Of a stretch of DNA of 64,000 nucleotides, positions 35,600 through 46,973 are shown piece after piece. The position numbers and the translations under genes are program-made. The notes beneath the pieces were generated by a model. That model was given only the letters and a program-made list of their open reading frames with translations, was not told the origin of the DNA and searched no databases. Position 1 is the stretch's first letter, and every line of letters begins with the position of its first letter. This DNA is from Gnetum montanum (taxonomy: Eukaryota > Streptophyta > Gnetopsida > Gnetales > Gnetaceae), in NCBI GenBank assembly GCA_015680685.1, contig MNCI01035665.1, forward strand, positions 263,705 to 327,704. Direction: 5' to 3'.

Positions 35600-37640
35600 C
35601 TCCCCTTTCTCTGGGTGGTTGGCAGTGTGTGCAGCAACAACGGTTGGCGGTTCGCAGGGCATTGGTGATGTTTGATCACAACTACACATGATTCTTGCGG
35701 TAGCACAACCATGAATCCTGTCGATGGATCTTCTCTCTATCTTCTTTTATTTTAACAAATGGCATGTGGTGGACGGTGGATTTGTGCATGATGTTTATGC
35801 AGTTGGTGGTCCGCAGGGCATTGATGATGTTTGATCGCAACTACACATGATTCTTGCGGCAACACAACCATGCATCCTGTCGGTGGATCTTCTCTCTATC
35901 TTCTTTTATTTCAGCAAATGGCATGTGGTGGACAGTGGATTTGTGCATGATGTTTATGCAGTTGACGGTTCGCAGNNNNNNNNNNNNNNNNNNNNNNNNN
36001 NNNNNNNNNNNNNNNNNNNNNNNNNNNNNNNNNNNTCTTTTATTTCAGCAAATGGCATGTGGTGGACGGTGGATTTGTGCATGATGTTTATGCAATTGGT
36101 CGTCCACAGGGCATTGGTGATGTTTGATCATAACTACACATGATTCTTGCGGCAATACAACCATGCATCCTATTGGTGGATCTTCTCTTTATCTTCTTAT
36201 ATTTTCGCAAATGGCATGTGGTGGACGGTGGATTTGTGCATGATGCTTATGTAGTTGGCAGTTCGCAGGGCATTGGTGATGTTTGATCGCAACTACACAT
36301 GATTCTTGCGGCAACACAACCATGCATCCTATCGGTGGATCTTCTCTCTAACTTCTTTTATTTCAGCAAATGGCATGTGGTGGATGGTGGATTTGTGCAT
36401 GATGTTTATGTAGTTGGAGGTCCATAGGGCATTGGTGATGTTTGATCGCAACTACACATGATTCTTGCGGCAATACAACCATGCATCCTATTGGTGGATC
36501 TTCTCTTTATCTTCTTTTATTTTCGCAAATGGCATGTGGTGGACGGTGGATTTGTACATGATGTTTATGCTGTTGGAGGTCTGCAGGACATTGGTGATGT
36601 TTGATCGCAACTACACATGATTCTTGTGGCAACACAACCATGCATCCTGTCGGTGGTTCCTGTTTCTCTCTCCTTTAGTTTTTTTAATGTTTTATCTCTC
36701 TCTATGTTTTCTATCTCTCTATCTCTCTATCACTTGGTCACATGGCTCTTTCCAGCTGAGACTATTCCCAGGTTTCCGTACCCATATAGGAGGTGCCCTA
36801 GGCTATAGTCTCCTCAAACGAGTTTTTCCAATGTTGGCATGACCAAAATTTATGCATCAACAGTGTTGGCGTCCGCAGGGTATTGGTGATGTTTGATCGC
36901 AACTACACATGATTCTTTCGGCAACACAACCATGCATCCTATCGGTGGATCTTCTCTCTATCTTCTTTTATTTCAGCAAATGGCATGTGGTGGACGGTGG
37001 ATTTGTGCATGATGTTTATGCAGTTGGCGGTTCGCAGGGCATTGGTGATGTTTGATCGCAACTACACATGATTCTTGCGGCAACACAACCATGCATCCTG
37101 TCGGTGGATCTTCTCTCTATCTTCTTTTATTTCAGCAAATGGCATGTGGTGGACGGTGGATTTGTACATGATGTTTATGCAGTTGGAGGTCTGCAGGACA
37201 TTGGTGATGTTTGATCGCAACTACACATGATTCTTGCGGCAATACAACCATGCATCCTATCGGTGGATCTTCTCTTTATCTTCTTTTATTTTTGCAAATG
37301 GCATGTGGTGGATGGTGGATTTGTGCATGATGTTTATGCAGTTGGCGGTCCGCAGGGCATTGGTGATGTTTGATCGCAACTACACATGATTCTTGTGGCA
37401 ACACAACCATGCATCCTGTCAGTGGTTCCTGTTTCTCTCTCCTTTAGTTTTTTTAATGTTTTATCTCTCTCTATGTTTTCTATCTCTCTATCTCTCTATC
37501 ACTTGGTCACATGGCTCTTTCCAGCTGAGACTATTCCCAAGTTTTCGTACCCATATAGGAGGTGCCCTAGGCTATAGTCTCCTCAAACGAGTTTTTCTAG
37601 TGTTGGCATGACCAAAATTTATGCATCAACAGTGTTGTGT
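35600..37640 (+). repeat. 159-bp tandem array with 769-bp higher-order repeat
   Basis: The marker GGGCATTGGTGATGTTTGAT (or a one-base variant) recurs at 35657, 35816, 36109, 36268, 36427, 36586, 36878, 37037, 37196 and 37355. The spacing is 159 bp except across the gap (293) and across one variant unit (292). The variant unit carries an extra block (TTCCTGTTTCTCTCTCC to CAGTGTTG) and occurs twice, at 36640-36865 and 37410-37637. That makes a 769-bp higher-order repeat (36586 to 37355). The short ORFs in it are not conserved beyond the DNA repeat, and each basic unit holds a TGA after GATGTT. Confidence 0.9.
35976..36035. other. Assembly gap (60 N) inside the tandem array
   Basis: Sixty Ns. 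From the 159-bp register the missing length should be 85 bp, or 85 plus a multiple of 159, so the gap length is not a true measure. Confidence 0.9.
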
Positions 37641-37778
37641 CACAATTTTGTTTTGATTCCACACTGTGGCATGAATCCATTCTAGTCAGTCAATAATCCC
37701 ATACCTATCCACTGTGTAATTAATGGAGTTTGTTCTCATTTTAACTCGAGGATGAGTTTTCATTCAGTCATGTGGGTA

Positions 37779-38644
37779 TGATGAGTCATAAATTGTTGGC
37801 CGTGATTTCACATACGCGATATCACGTATGTGATATCACAGCCGATGTGATATCACGTATGTAATATCATAGCCTAGACATGATATCGCGTACGCGATAT
37901 CGTAGCTTGTCCCCTCATCTATAAATAATAGGCAGGTAGACTTAGGGAGAGTAGTTTTAGTGCTAAGGTAGGGACTTTTTGTTAGTTTTTCCTCTTAACC
38001 CTTTGTCCCAGTACATGCCCACAGTGTGATGATTGTAATTGTATGGAATCCTTATTCAAGTGTGGCATACTTGGACATGCACATGACCAGTAATAAAGAT
38101 TGAGATTACTTCATCATTGCAGCATCCACTTAGCTTAATTATTTATTTGTTATTATTATTTATTTCTTTCTTAGTTAATATCTCTCTACCCTTATCTCCT
38201 AGTAACGAGGAATGAGAACGACTTAATCACGAGCATTTAAGTATGACTACTTGGTAACCCAGTAGCGTACCTAGGCCATGCACTTGGTAATCCCAGTGGT
38301 AGTCATGCCACAAGGTCCAAGATGTGTATGGATGATTAAGGAATAGATGCTCATCGCACTTAGGCTAGTTTAGATTTTCTCTCTCATCCTCTCTCCTAGC
38401 TTAGTTGATATTATTTCCCATCATACCCAGGAGTAGCATTAGTGTAGGAACACATCATATACCTCACTCTAGACTAAACCATACGTGACAAAGCTAATAC
38501 TAGTCCAAGTGGGAAGATAATGAATTGCGATCTACGAGTAACTGTCTAGATACCACAACTAGTCTGTCAACAGAGTTCGACTAGATCGTGCGTGAAACAC
38601 TCATATTCGTATGGTTGAGTGTAGGGGCACCTTGCCACTCATCA
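37779..38644 (+). repeat. Element 2 3' LTR
   Basis: TGATGAGTCATAAATTG to CCACTCATCA, 866 bp. The U3 has five GATATC sites, including a perfect 20-bp palindrome at 37882-37901 (GATATCGCGTACGCGATATC). The TATA box is at about 37919-37926. Confidence 0.9.
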
Positions 38645-38649
38645 AATAG

Positions 38650-40560
38650 TAATTTTTAAAAAACTTTACAACCTATTTTGCATACATTCTGCAGTAGTGG
38701 AGATTATGGCAGCATCATCTATATATAAAAGAAGATTCACTACATGGGATCCAATTTTAATTCATCAATAAATTTACCAAAGAGAGTTGGAGAAAGTGGA
38801 CAACCTTGCTTAACTCCAATTTTTCTCTAAAATTGAAATTTTTTCTTTGAATTGGTCACTGTAATTTTAATAATCACTTCCTCATACAATCTTTGAGTTG
38901 TAATCAAATCTGAAGGGAGGCCTATTTTATGCAAGCACAACCATAGTTTTGTATAGATCACTAAATCATATCCTTTTGCAAAATCAATAAAAAAAATAAA
39001 AACTTCTTATAGGCTTTTTTGTGAACTCCATGCAATGTCCAAGAGTAACTAAGTGATTAATAGTGGAGTAATTTTTGTATGAAACCTACTAGACATCTTT
39101 TGCTAATTTGGTTACCTTTAGCCCAAGAATTGATTCTCTTTTCTAGCAAAGTGCCTAATAACCTAACAAAAATATTACTCAAAACAATCATTTGATAATT
39201 ATTCAAATTATTTTTATTCCCTTTTATATATAACAAGATAGTTTTGGTAGTTTTCCAATGTTGATCTAATCCTTGCTACATTGCTGAATTTAATTTGTGC
39301 CAAATTTCTCTATGAATAGTAGATCCTACCCACTTTAATACTTCTACATATAAACCATCTAAATCTACAGCTTTTCCATATGCTATTTTTTTAATACCCT
39401 ATGTGACTTTATCAAGAGTAAATTGGAGAGGTACTTGCTATACAATAATATTAGAATTATCATCTTCTTCTATAAATAGCTTATTATAAAATAAGCAAAT
39501 ATTTTGAAAAGAAAAATTAAATGATAAAGAGGCTTTATGATGAAAACATTATTGAAACTATCTAGATTCCTTTTTGGTGTAAGCATTTATATGCCTTAAG
39601 CAAACTTTATTTATGACACTTATTTGCATTCTTAATATTTTGCCTAGTTTGTACAGAATCCTCATCAAACCAAGTTTTCTAAGCACCTTATTATTCTGAA
39701 TGCACAACTTACTTAGATATTGTAAACAAAATTTTTTTAAGCTCTTTATGTTATCTTTCAAGAGTTCATTTATTATGTGTTGCATTTATATATTTTCCCT
39801 TGATTTCTTATTTTTTGTTATCTAAGAAACAATTTGAATTTAACAAAAATTCTACCTAGTGATGGAAAAACTCCACTAAGTCTTCCCCAACTTTCAACTC
39901 CTTAATAAAACCAGTATCTTCATAAGAACATAAAACCAAATCAATGCAAGATTTACATTGAGGTTTCGTGAAAGTAAATAATGAAGATTGAGGAAATTTA
40001 GTAAGGTCATTGCAAATTAGAAGATAAATTTTTTTTGTTCATTCTAACTATTATTAACCTATCTTATTAATAGTACCATCTACAGAATGTCATGTACAAC
40101 TATAATTTTCAGCAATGTCTAAACTATCAACATTATGTTGCCACCAAATAATTTTTATTTACTATGAACTTATCCTTTTATTAAAATCTCCACAAATAAA
40201 TATTAAGCCTTTTGCTCAAAATTCTACAATATCTTTGCCTAAGAACTAGAAAAGATGATCACAAGACAACTCTATAGAATCATCCAATGTAGCAGCTTTA
40301 GGAGTAAAATAATAGATGGCAAGGAAAGCACAAGACCTCTTACTAAGGAAGTGTAAGTTTTAAGCATACACTATATAGCCATCTAAGTAATTTTCTAGAT
40401 AACACTCTCCTTGTACTTTTTTGGCAAATGCATTAGTCTACAATGAGATCATGGCTTTTGTTTCATCTATAGTGGATTATTTTAGTAGTGTTTCTAGAAA
40501 CTGAATTGGAAATTTTTATTGTGTTTAAAAGATCATAAAGGATTTGCTGGATGGTTACAA
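38650..40560 (-). pseudogene. LINE body L1c: endonuclease and reverse transcriptase (decayed, reverse strand)
   Basis: Read right to left, an endonuclease-like block (LIFICGDFNKRIS, about 40210-40170) corresponds to the GDFNxRIG motif of LINE endonucleases. RT blocks follow: LLGTLLEKRINSWAKGNQ (about 39180-39115), then DMI and WSIQNYGCACIK (about 38970-38920), and GVKQGCPLSPTLF-like coding in broken frame (about 38820-38790). The RT is then cut by element 2 at 38649/29943 and resumes at 29942. The orientation is opposite to the FPS genes. The 5' end is unclear; nothing LINE-like was recognised beyond about 40560. Confidence 0.65.
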
Positions 40561-42160
40561 AGTCTCAACACATTCAAAGAAAGTTGAAAATATCATTAAT
40601 GTAATACCCTAAGAAGATAGAGTTAATTTAAAAGAAAACAATTAGCCAATTATAGTTATTATTATAATTTATTGGCATGTGAGTCAAAGACAAGCAAAAT
40701 TTAAAGATATGTTTTTCATCCTTAATGTTTTGTTTTACATAGTTCACACTCATTCTTACTATAGCAATTTGATTCCACGAATGAATAGGAATAGCTAAGA
40801 ATAGATACTTTGGATTACTAAATAACACACCTCTTTTAATAGAACATAAATAAAAATGTTTTTTTCCAAGCGAGTTCAACAACCTTTTAGCGAAGACTTT
40901 TTCTTTTACAATCTTCCAAAGAGCTTTTTGTGTAAAGGAATATCCTAATATCCTGCATTATAATATTCCTTGAAACCATAATTTTCCTTAACACCTGGCG
41001 TAGTAGAGTAATCAAGTTGTCGTGACCAACCTAAATGAAGTAAAACCCTCAAGAGATTCTTCGCTTCAAAAACCTAAAAACTCTCTTACATCAACTTATT
41101 GTATTGAATTCCTAAAATTGTAGTTTATGAATTGTTTCTTAGTCATTGGTATTTCTGAAGTTGAGTTAGTAGGATCACGTGTAGCGATGTCCCTCCAAAT
41201 TTGATTTGTGCAAATGCAGGCAACTAATCTTTTGAGTAAACCGTAATCAACTGTCGCGAAATCTTTTGAAACCATAGCAAGCAGTTCCCATTACGATCTG
41301 AAACATAGCAATATAATGCTACAGATTTGGCGATTTCAGAGGTCGAAACTAGAGAGTTTCTCATATTTTCTGAGATATCGAAAATTGAGTAAGAAGTTTT
41401 CTCATTATAATTTTATCCTCCCACATGGAGTGACTCGAGTCTGTCAACGTAATAAAATTAAAGGACACAAACAAATGGAAACAATGCAGAGCACTGAAAA
41501 CAGTTGAGAAATGCAAGCAGGTAAGACACAAACAGCTAAGCAAAGTGAAGCAGAGAACAAGCAAAAAAGAGCACAAGATTCTGAATGGGTGTTTGATGTT
41601 TGTGCAACAACCTCAACATAAACAAAAGAGAAATTGATTGATGAACATAAACCGTCTTCCAACTACTTACGTTTCCTCCAAGATGATCAATGGCAGAATA
41701 TCCGGTGTCGACATAAAAAATATTAGGCGACATACATATAATACCATAATTTTCTATAAGAGCGTATCTTTTCAGATGATGATCATGCAATCTCTTGAAG
41801 ATTTACTGCAGATTGCATGAACACACCATGGTTTGCTTAGTGCCTTGCTCTGTAAAATGACTAAAATTCAGTGTTGAACAGTAACCAGGTATTTTTAAGT
41901 TACCTGCAACTTAGTCTGCAACTCCCATTTTAATTAATAACAGTAATTCAACACAAGGTATGGGTAGATATTAGTAGATTAATTTTCAGAAACTAGACTT
42001 ACGACCATAATCTAATCGTGGGTTCTACCTCTTAACAGTTTTAAACTCCTGCAACGGTTCAAAATAACAAATGCCAATCTATTTAGGTTTTAAACTATGG
42101 GTATCCTAGAGAATTCTTCATTCTTGAAGAAAAAAACAAAAGAAGGAAAGAAAACCAAAT
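40561..42160. other. Upstream region of FPS copy 2, no gene seen
   Basis: No conserved coding motif was recognised. Several overlapping short open frames (41316-41820, both strands) are mutually incompatible and look random. Confidence 0.3.
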
Positions 42161-43919
42161 GCTCAGATGACAATGTTGCTTCTGTTGATGATTACGATGT
42201 TGCATCGGTTGATGATTTCTTCGGTTTGTGCACTTTCATCGCCTAACAGAGCATCCACAACAACATTTCTGCAATTCTTCATTATTTCATTCATTCTAAG
42301 CATTTTGAGCAGCATGGGCTCCTTGGATGCTATGGAAGATAAATCCAAGTTCCTTGCAGTCTATGAAATTCTGAAATCAGAGATTTTCTCTGATCCATCT
42401 ATTCAATGCACTGAAAAGGTTTGCCAAGTGGTGGAAAAGGTGCATTGTGTTTGTCTCTATTCAGAAATTAAGCTTGCATGACTTTGCTGGATGCTGGCCA
42501 GTTTTGAGCTCTTTGCAGTCTATATATTTTTTTTGTGTACGTTAAAAATCTTCAATTATTTTGAACTTTGTAGGAATAAAAAGATGATTTTAGTATTGCG
42601 AGGGTTTAAATGGTTAAATCAGTGAAAAAAAAAAAAGAATTGCCATTATCGTCTTTTGGAGACCGTTTTATGCGGTATCAGTGTTGTGAATGCTAACTGC
42701 TAAGCAACGGAAGTACCCAAAATAAATGGATTTTCCTAAAAGAAAAAATGTTCTAAGATTGCTTCTTGCATTATTTTCTGTTGTAACAAATAATAGGCCT
42801 TCACTGGATGGAATTTCCTGATCAACAGTTTCTTCATGTCATTCCCATGTTCTTTTAGTAGTGTACCATTTGTAAAATTACACATCTTTCATTTAGCAGT
42901 TTTAAGGATGTTTATAGGTAGCGCTCTTTCTGATTAGTTGTTTGGCTTGTTTTGTCTGCATGATGCTGATAGCAAATAGATGCTGGATTACAATGTTCGT
43001 AATGGTAAATCAATCATATTTTAATTTCTGTTTCTCCATCAACCTTTCAATTTACTTCAAACAGATGGATGGAATTCATCATGTTTCTATGTAACATTTC
43101 TTAATCTTGTTAGCAGCCACTGATGAATGATATCCTTGGCAGAACCAAATGCAAAACAGCCTAGTATTTAAAATCTTTATCCATATGCATTGTCACTTAA
43201 ATGATTTATTTGAGTTCACCATAGCTATCGCATTTTTTACCCAGGAAAGCTGCACAGGAATCTTTCCGTAGTCAATACATATAGAATCCTGAAAGGAGGA
43301 GAGGTGTCGGAAGATGAGTTCTTTCTTGCATGTGTGCTAGGCTGGTGTATTGAATAGGTAAGTTTCAAGATTTTGCCATCCAATGAAATTCTGATGCTGT
43401 TAATACTAGAAAAGTATAATCTTCTTCATGCAGTTGTGTTCAAAATATACTGTTTTTGCAGCTGCAAGCATGTTTTCTTGTTTTAGATGATATCATGGAT
43501 GACTCTCACACAAGACGAAGCCAGCTGTGCTGGTTCAGATTACCAGAGGTACTTCAACATGTCTAACGTGTAGGGCAACGGCCCAAGATGTACCCTAGTA
43601 ATGGGCTTTTTCTATGAGTCCCCCAGCCGGGGGTGTGCGTATCTCTACATGTTACTGTGAACCATGCTTGAAAATTCAAGGTGTAATGGTTCTGTTTGAT
43701 TAACAGAGCTATTGTTACCTTATTTATATGGAAGCAGGGATTGTTGGAATAAAACCCACGATGTTTAAAAATGAAACAGGATGTCTTTTCTCTGTTAGAC
43801 TTTAATAAACATGTTAACAAGTTATGAATCAAGGGTCATCAATGGGAGACTCAATACCCATGCTGCCAAGCAAAGTCTTAGGAGAGATGGTAAATGATCA
43901 AAAATCTTAACTTTTTTTT

Positions 43920-44075
43920 TTTTTTTTGAGTATGCCTATTTTGGCAAGCAAAGTCCTGGGAGGGCTGGTAGATGTCTGGCCTCCTTTCGAGTGATGCTGG
44001 GTTCAAGCCTACTAAGACTTATGACTCGAGAAACAAGCACCTTACCATCACTCCAAATGATGACCCATATGAATT
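43920..44075 (+). repeat. SINE-like repeat in FPS copy 2 intron 4
   Basis: It has a box A-like TGGTAGATGTCTGG and, about 30 bp on, a good box B (GGGTTCAAGCC) followed by ACAAGCACCTTACCATCACT. The tail block recurs at about 18830-18885. A T-run lies at 43911-43927. It is preceded by a near copy of its head (CAAGCAAAGTC at 43847 and 43949). Confidence 0.45.
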
Positions 44076-44194
44076 TTTTTTTCGAGATTCACTTGTAACT
44101 TCAAAAGAAATTAGTTTTTTTTAAAATGAATTAGAAGTCTACAAAGAAAACACACCTCATTCAAATGTTAAAAATCATCCTTCTTACAAGGAAC

Positions 44195-44294
44195 AACTTG
44201 CATGTAAAATGTATTTTTTCTTTTGAAGTTTTCAGGTGATGACTAACTTGCATGTAAAATGTATTTTTTCTTTTGAAGTTTTCAGGTGATGACT
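44195..44294 (+). repeat. Exact 2 x 50-bp tandem duplication
   Basis: AACTTGCATGTAAAATGTAT starts at 44195 and again at 44245. The two 50-bp units appear identical, so the duplication is recent or an assembly artefact. Confidence 0.85.
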
Positions 44295-45111
44295 AATGTT
44301 TGATTGTTAATTTGTGAATACAATTTGCCTGCTATTTTATTCTAAGAGTTACAAACTCCTCAATTACAGTGCCTTGGAATCCTTTGTTAATGGGTTTTTC
44401 CAGGTGGGAAATCTTGCTATTTTTGATGGAATTTTGCTTTAGTCAGAAAGGGAGGATTTTAGATAGGTATTTCCACTCCAAGGATTTTTACCCTGAGCTC
44501 TTAGAGCTGTTAAACCAGGTAAAGGTTTCACCAAATTCACTTTAATTTTCATTTTTATCTTAACAGGAATTCCTTACAGTGGTAGGCAATTTTGCTAGTT
44601 TTTTTGAAAGATATGTTTGTTTTCTTCTGTAGGTTGAATTTCAAACGGGTTGTGCACCAATGTTGGATTTGATTACTTGTCATGAAACAGTTGAGCTGAG
44701 AAAATGCAATTTACTCACGTACGCAATTTAGTTTTTTCTTGCAACGGAAAGATAATTTCTTTTATAGTAAATAACTTTTCTTTGCAGTAAAGCTTTTGAC
44801 TGTCCGTTAAAATAATTACTTTTACCTTTCATAAAGTTTTTAAATGAAGGAAAACGTTTTCTCCTTTTGATCTCATTATCATGTATCTTGTGAGTCTCTG
44901 ACATTTTTTTGTTTTTTGGGGATATTGATACAGCTATCTTCGGATAGTTAAATACAACACTTCTTATTACTCATTCTATCTTCCGGTGAGTTATTTATTT
45001 TCTGCTCCTCTAGGTTGCACTAATTTTAGGCTTCTATGTTTATCATGTTGTCTTGGTTCATTTCTCCAAAGTAGTCAAACCATATTAGTTTGATGTTCTG
45101 TTCAGTTTTAG

Positions 45112-45663
45112 GCTCTGTTGCCGGAAACGCAACGGATTCATAAAGTTTCGCGTTTTTTGTTGCGGAAACGGGATCCGTTTCAAAACGCCGTTTCGCATGA
45201 ACAGTAACCGTCACTTGGTGGACGAAACGTTTGGGGGCAGACTGAAACGTTTTTGACATGTTTTGTTACGTTTTTGACACATTTGGGTTGATTTTATTTT
45301 TTAATTTTAGGCTTTGAAATGTTTTTGACACATTTTGTTACGTGCTGTGAACCCTACTAATCTTGATATTTACGTAACTTCTATCTAAGTTTAGGTTTAT
45401 TGATGGGCAATTGTAAATTTTTATATATAAAAATCATTGTACTGTATTGCATTTTAAATTTTTGAACAAAGAAATATACACATAATTTTACTAAAATATA
45501 AAAATTGCTAAGTTACTAATTGGTTCTATATTTAAAGTTCTTTCTTTTTCGCAATTGTTTGCCGTTTGGTTGCGTTGCCGTTGGCGTCACGTTGTGCGGT
45601 TTTCCGTTTCCGTTGCGTTGCTGTTGGCGTCACGTTGTGCGGTTTCCGTTTTCGGTAACTATG
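45112..45663. mobile_element. Putative MITE in FPS copy 2 intron 7
   Basis: GC-rich ends form an imperfect terminal inverted repeat (left GTTGCCGGAAACG, right end read backward GTTACCGAAAACG). They are flanked by GTTTTAG on both sides (45105-45111 and 45664-45670), a 7-8 bp target duplication of hAT type. The interior repeats TTTTTGACA/TTTTGTTACG. The right end has two copies of a roughly 45-bp unit (GCCGTTGGCGTCACGTTGTG). No transposase was found. Confidence 0.5.
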
Positions 45664-46973
45664 GTTTTAGGGGGAGGTAAGGCCATATGCCGATTTGTTA
45701 CAAAACTTTCAAAATCTATCTAAATGAGCATTTTCACTTGGGAAGACAGTCAAGACATGGTTATAAACCCAAGTTGAATGCCCCAACCGAATGAATATCA
45801 GAGTGTTTTTGTAGGTGGCCTGTGCTCTTTTAATGGCAGGCCAGAACTTAGATGATCGTGTGCCTGTGAAAAATATCTTAGTGAAGATGGGAAACTATTG
45901 TCAAATTCAGGTTGGTAATAACCTTACTGTATTTGTGTTTTAGTATAAATTTCCAGCCAAACGTTAATGCTAATTTTTCTTCCAATAATCATATTTTACT
46001 TGGTTAGGATGATTATTTGGACTGCTTTGGTGATCCTGCAGTCATTGGCAAGGTGAGAATGGACAATAAAATGATTATACAAACAGAAAGTGGGTAGTGG
46101 ATGTGTGAATATATTGTATTATCTGCCATGTTATTTCTTTTGTAATCTGATGTTCTCTCCCCCCGGTATCAGTGTTGAATCAAGAATATTATAGATTTTG
46201 ATGATTACAACGTTACCTCTTATCAGAAACTTCATACTTGCATATTGGAACTGACATTGAGGATTTTAGGTGTTCTTGGTTAGTAGTACAAGCACTTGAG
46301 CGAGCCAATCATGAGCAACTGCTTCGGTCACATGTACAAAAAATGATCATTACAGAATTTCTCATTCTGTTTTCTTAGATGAATTTAGGTTGAACCATCA
46401 TTATGATTTCTTTCTGGGGGGGCAAAAAGGATCCATCTTGCGTTTCAGAGGTCAAGGCTTTATACAAGGAACTAGGAGTCCCGGTTAGTGGTATTCTTTA
46501 CCGGATTGCACTAACAAAGTTCCAAAATCTCAGTTATGCACCGCTTTGAATGTTAGATTGTTAGATTGCTTACTCTCTTTCAAGTAAAATAAGATCAGGC
46601 AGATGAAGCATGGACATGGTAAAGTACTGTGCAACTCGAGTTAAATCAAACAACTAAGAAAGATAACTCATAAAACCAAACCAACCTAAATATATAAGGT
46701 AAGGCTATTACGGCAATGATAATCCGTTTTATAAGACAATGCATTCTTGTTTCTTGTATAGAATGTATTTTGGGCATAAGAGAACACCACCCACAAAGAG
46801 CTTATTGCCTCCATTGAAGAGGTAGGGAGTCCACCACTACAAGTAAGCATATATTAAGTCCTTAGTAAATAAAGGATGTTAATATTTATTCCATGAAAAC
46901 TAAAATCATTAATCATTTGCAACAGTGTATATTGGAGTCATTCGTCAAGCAGATATACAGCAGATTGAAGTAA

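Larger units (their letters stand above)
29943..38644 (+). mobile_element. Element 2: non-autonomous gypsy-type LTR element with 5-bp target duplication
   Basis: LTRs 29943-30795 and 37779-38644 bound an 8.7 kb element flanked by AATAG (29938-29942 and 38645-38649). It has a primer site, gag (30938-31570 and beyond), a Pro-rich segment, an extra ORF (34592-35419), a 159-bp repeat array (about 35600-37640) and a polypurine tract (TCATGTGGGTA). No protease, RT, RNase H or integrase motif was found. It would have depended on a related element such as element 1 for copying. One N (31567) and 60 N (35976-36035) are present. Confidence 0.88.
42167..46973 (+). pseudogene. Farnesyl diphosphate synthase pseudogene, copy 2 (13 exons)
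   Basis: Same exon plan as copy 1: exon 1 from ATG 42314 (or 42167) to 42439; 42981-43005; 43245-43357; 43462-43548; 44404-44518; 44633-44718; 44934-44985; 45815-45910; 46008-46052; 46244-46333; about 46404-46483; 46762-46842; 46926-46973. FARM ([17 protein letters not shown]) and the second motif (DDYLDCFGDPAVIG) survive. Lesions: the invariant Trp at the end of exon 3 is TAG; exon 5 is 115 nt against 117 in copy 1 and has stops; the acceptor before exon 10 is AT instead of AG; no acceptor is visible for exon 11; exon 12 has a TAA. The residues before FARM are Cys-Phe. Exon 7 retains YYSFYLP, so copy 1 lost a codon there. The longer upstream Met frame (42167) is hydrophobic. It may have been organelle-targeted or may be chance. 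Confidence 0.88.

Noticed and set aside
36617-36842. Repeated open frames in the 159-bp array (also 37386-37611)
   Set aside because: They exist because the DNA repeat is duplicated 769 bp apart; two frames overlap, and basic repeat units contain stops.
35600-37640. CRISPR-like array
   Set aside because: Units are 159 bp, contiguous and without unique spacers, in a plant retroelement; this is a satellite.
39558-39785. Reverse-strand 75-codon ORF as an independent gene
   Set aside because: It lies within the decayed LINE on the same strand between the endonuclease and RT blocks and has no own motif.
41316-41820. Cluster of overlapping ORFs upstream of FPS copy 2
   Set aside because: Several frames on both strands overlap without any recognisable motif or conserved start context.
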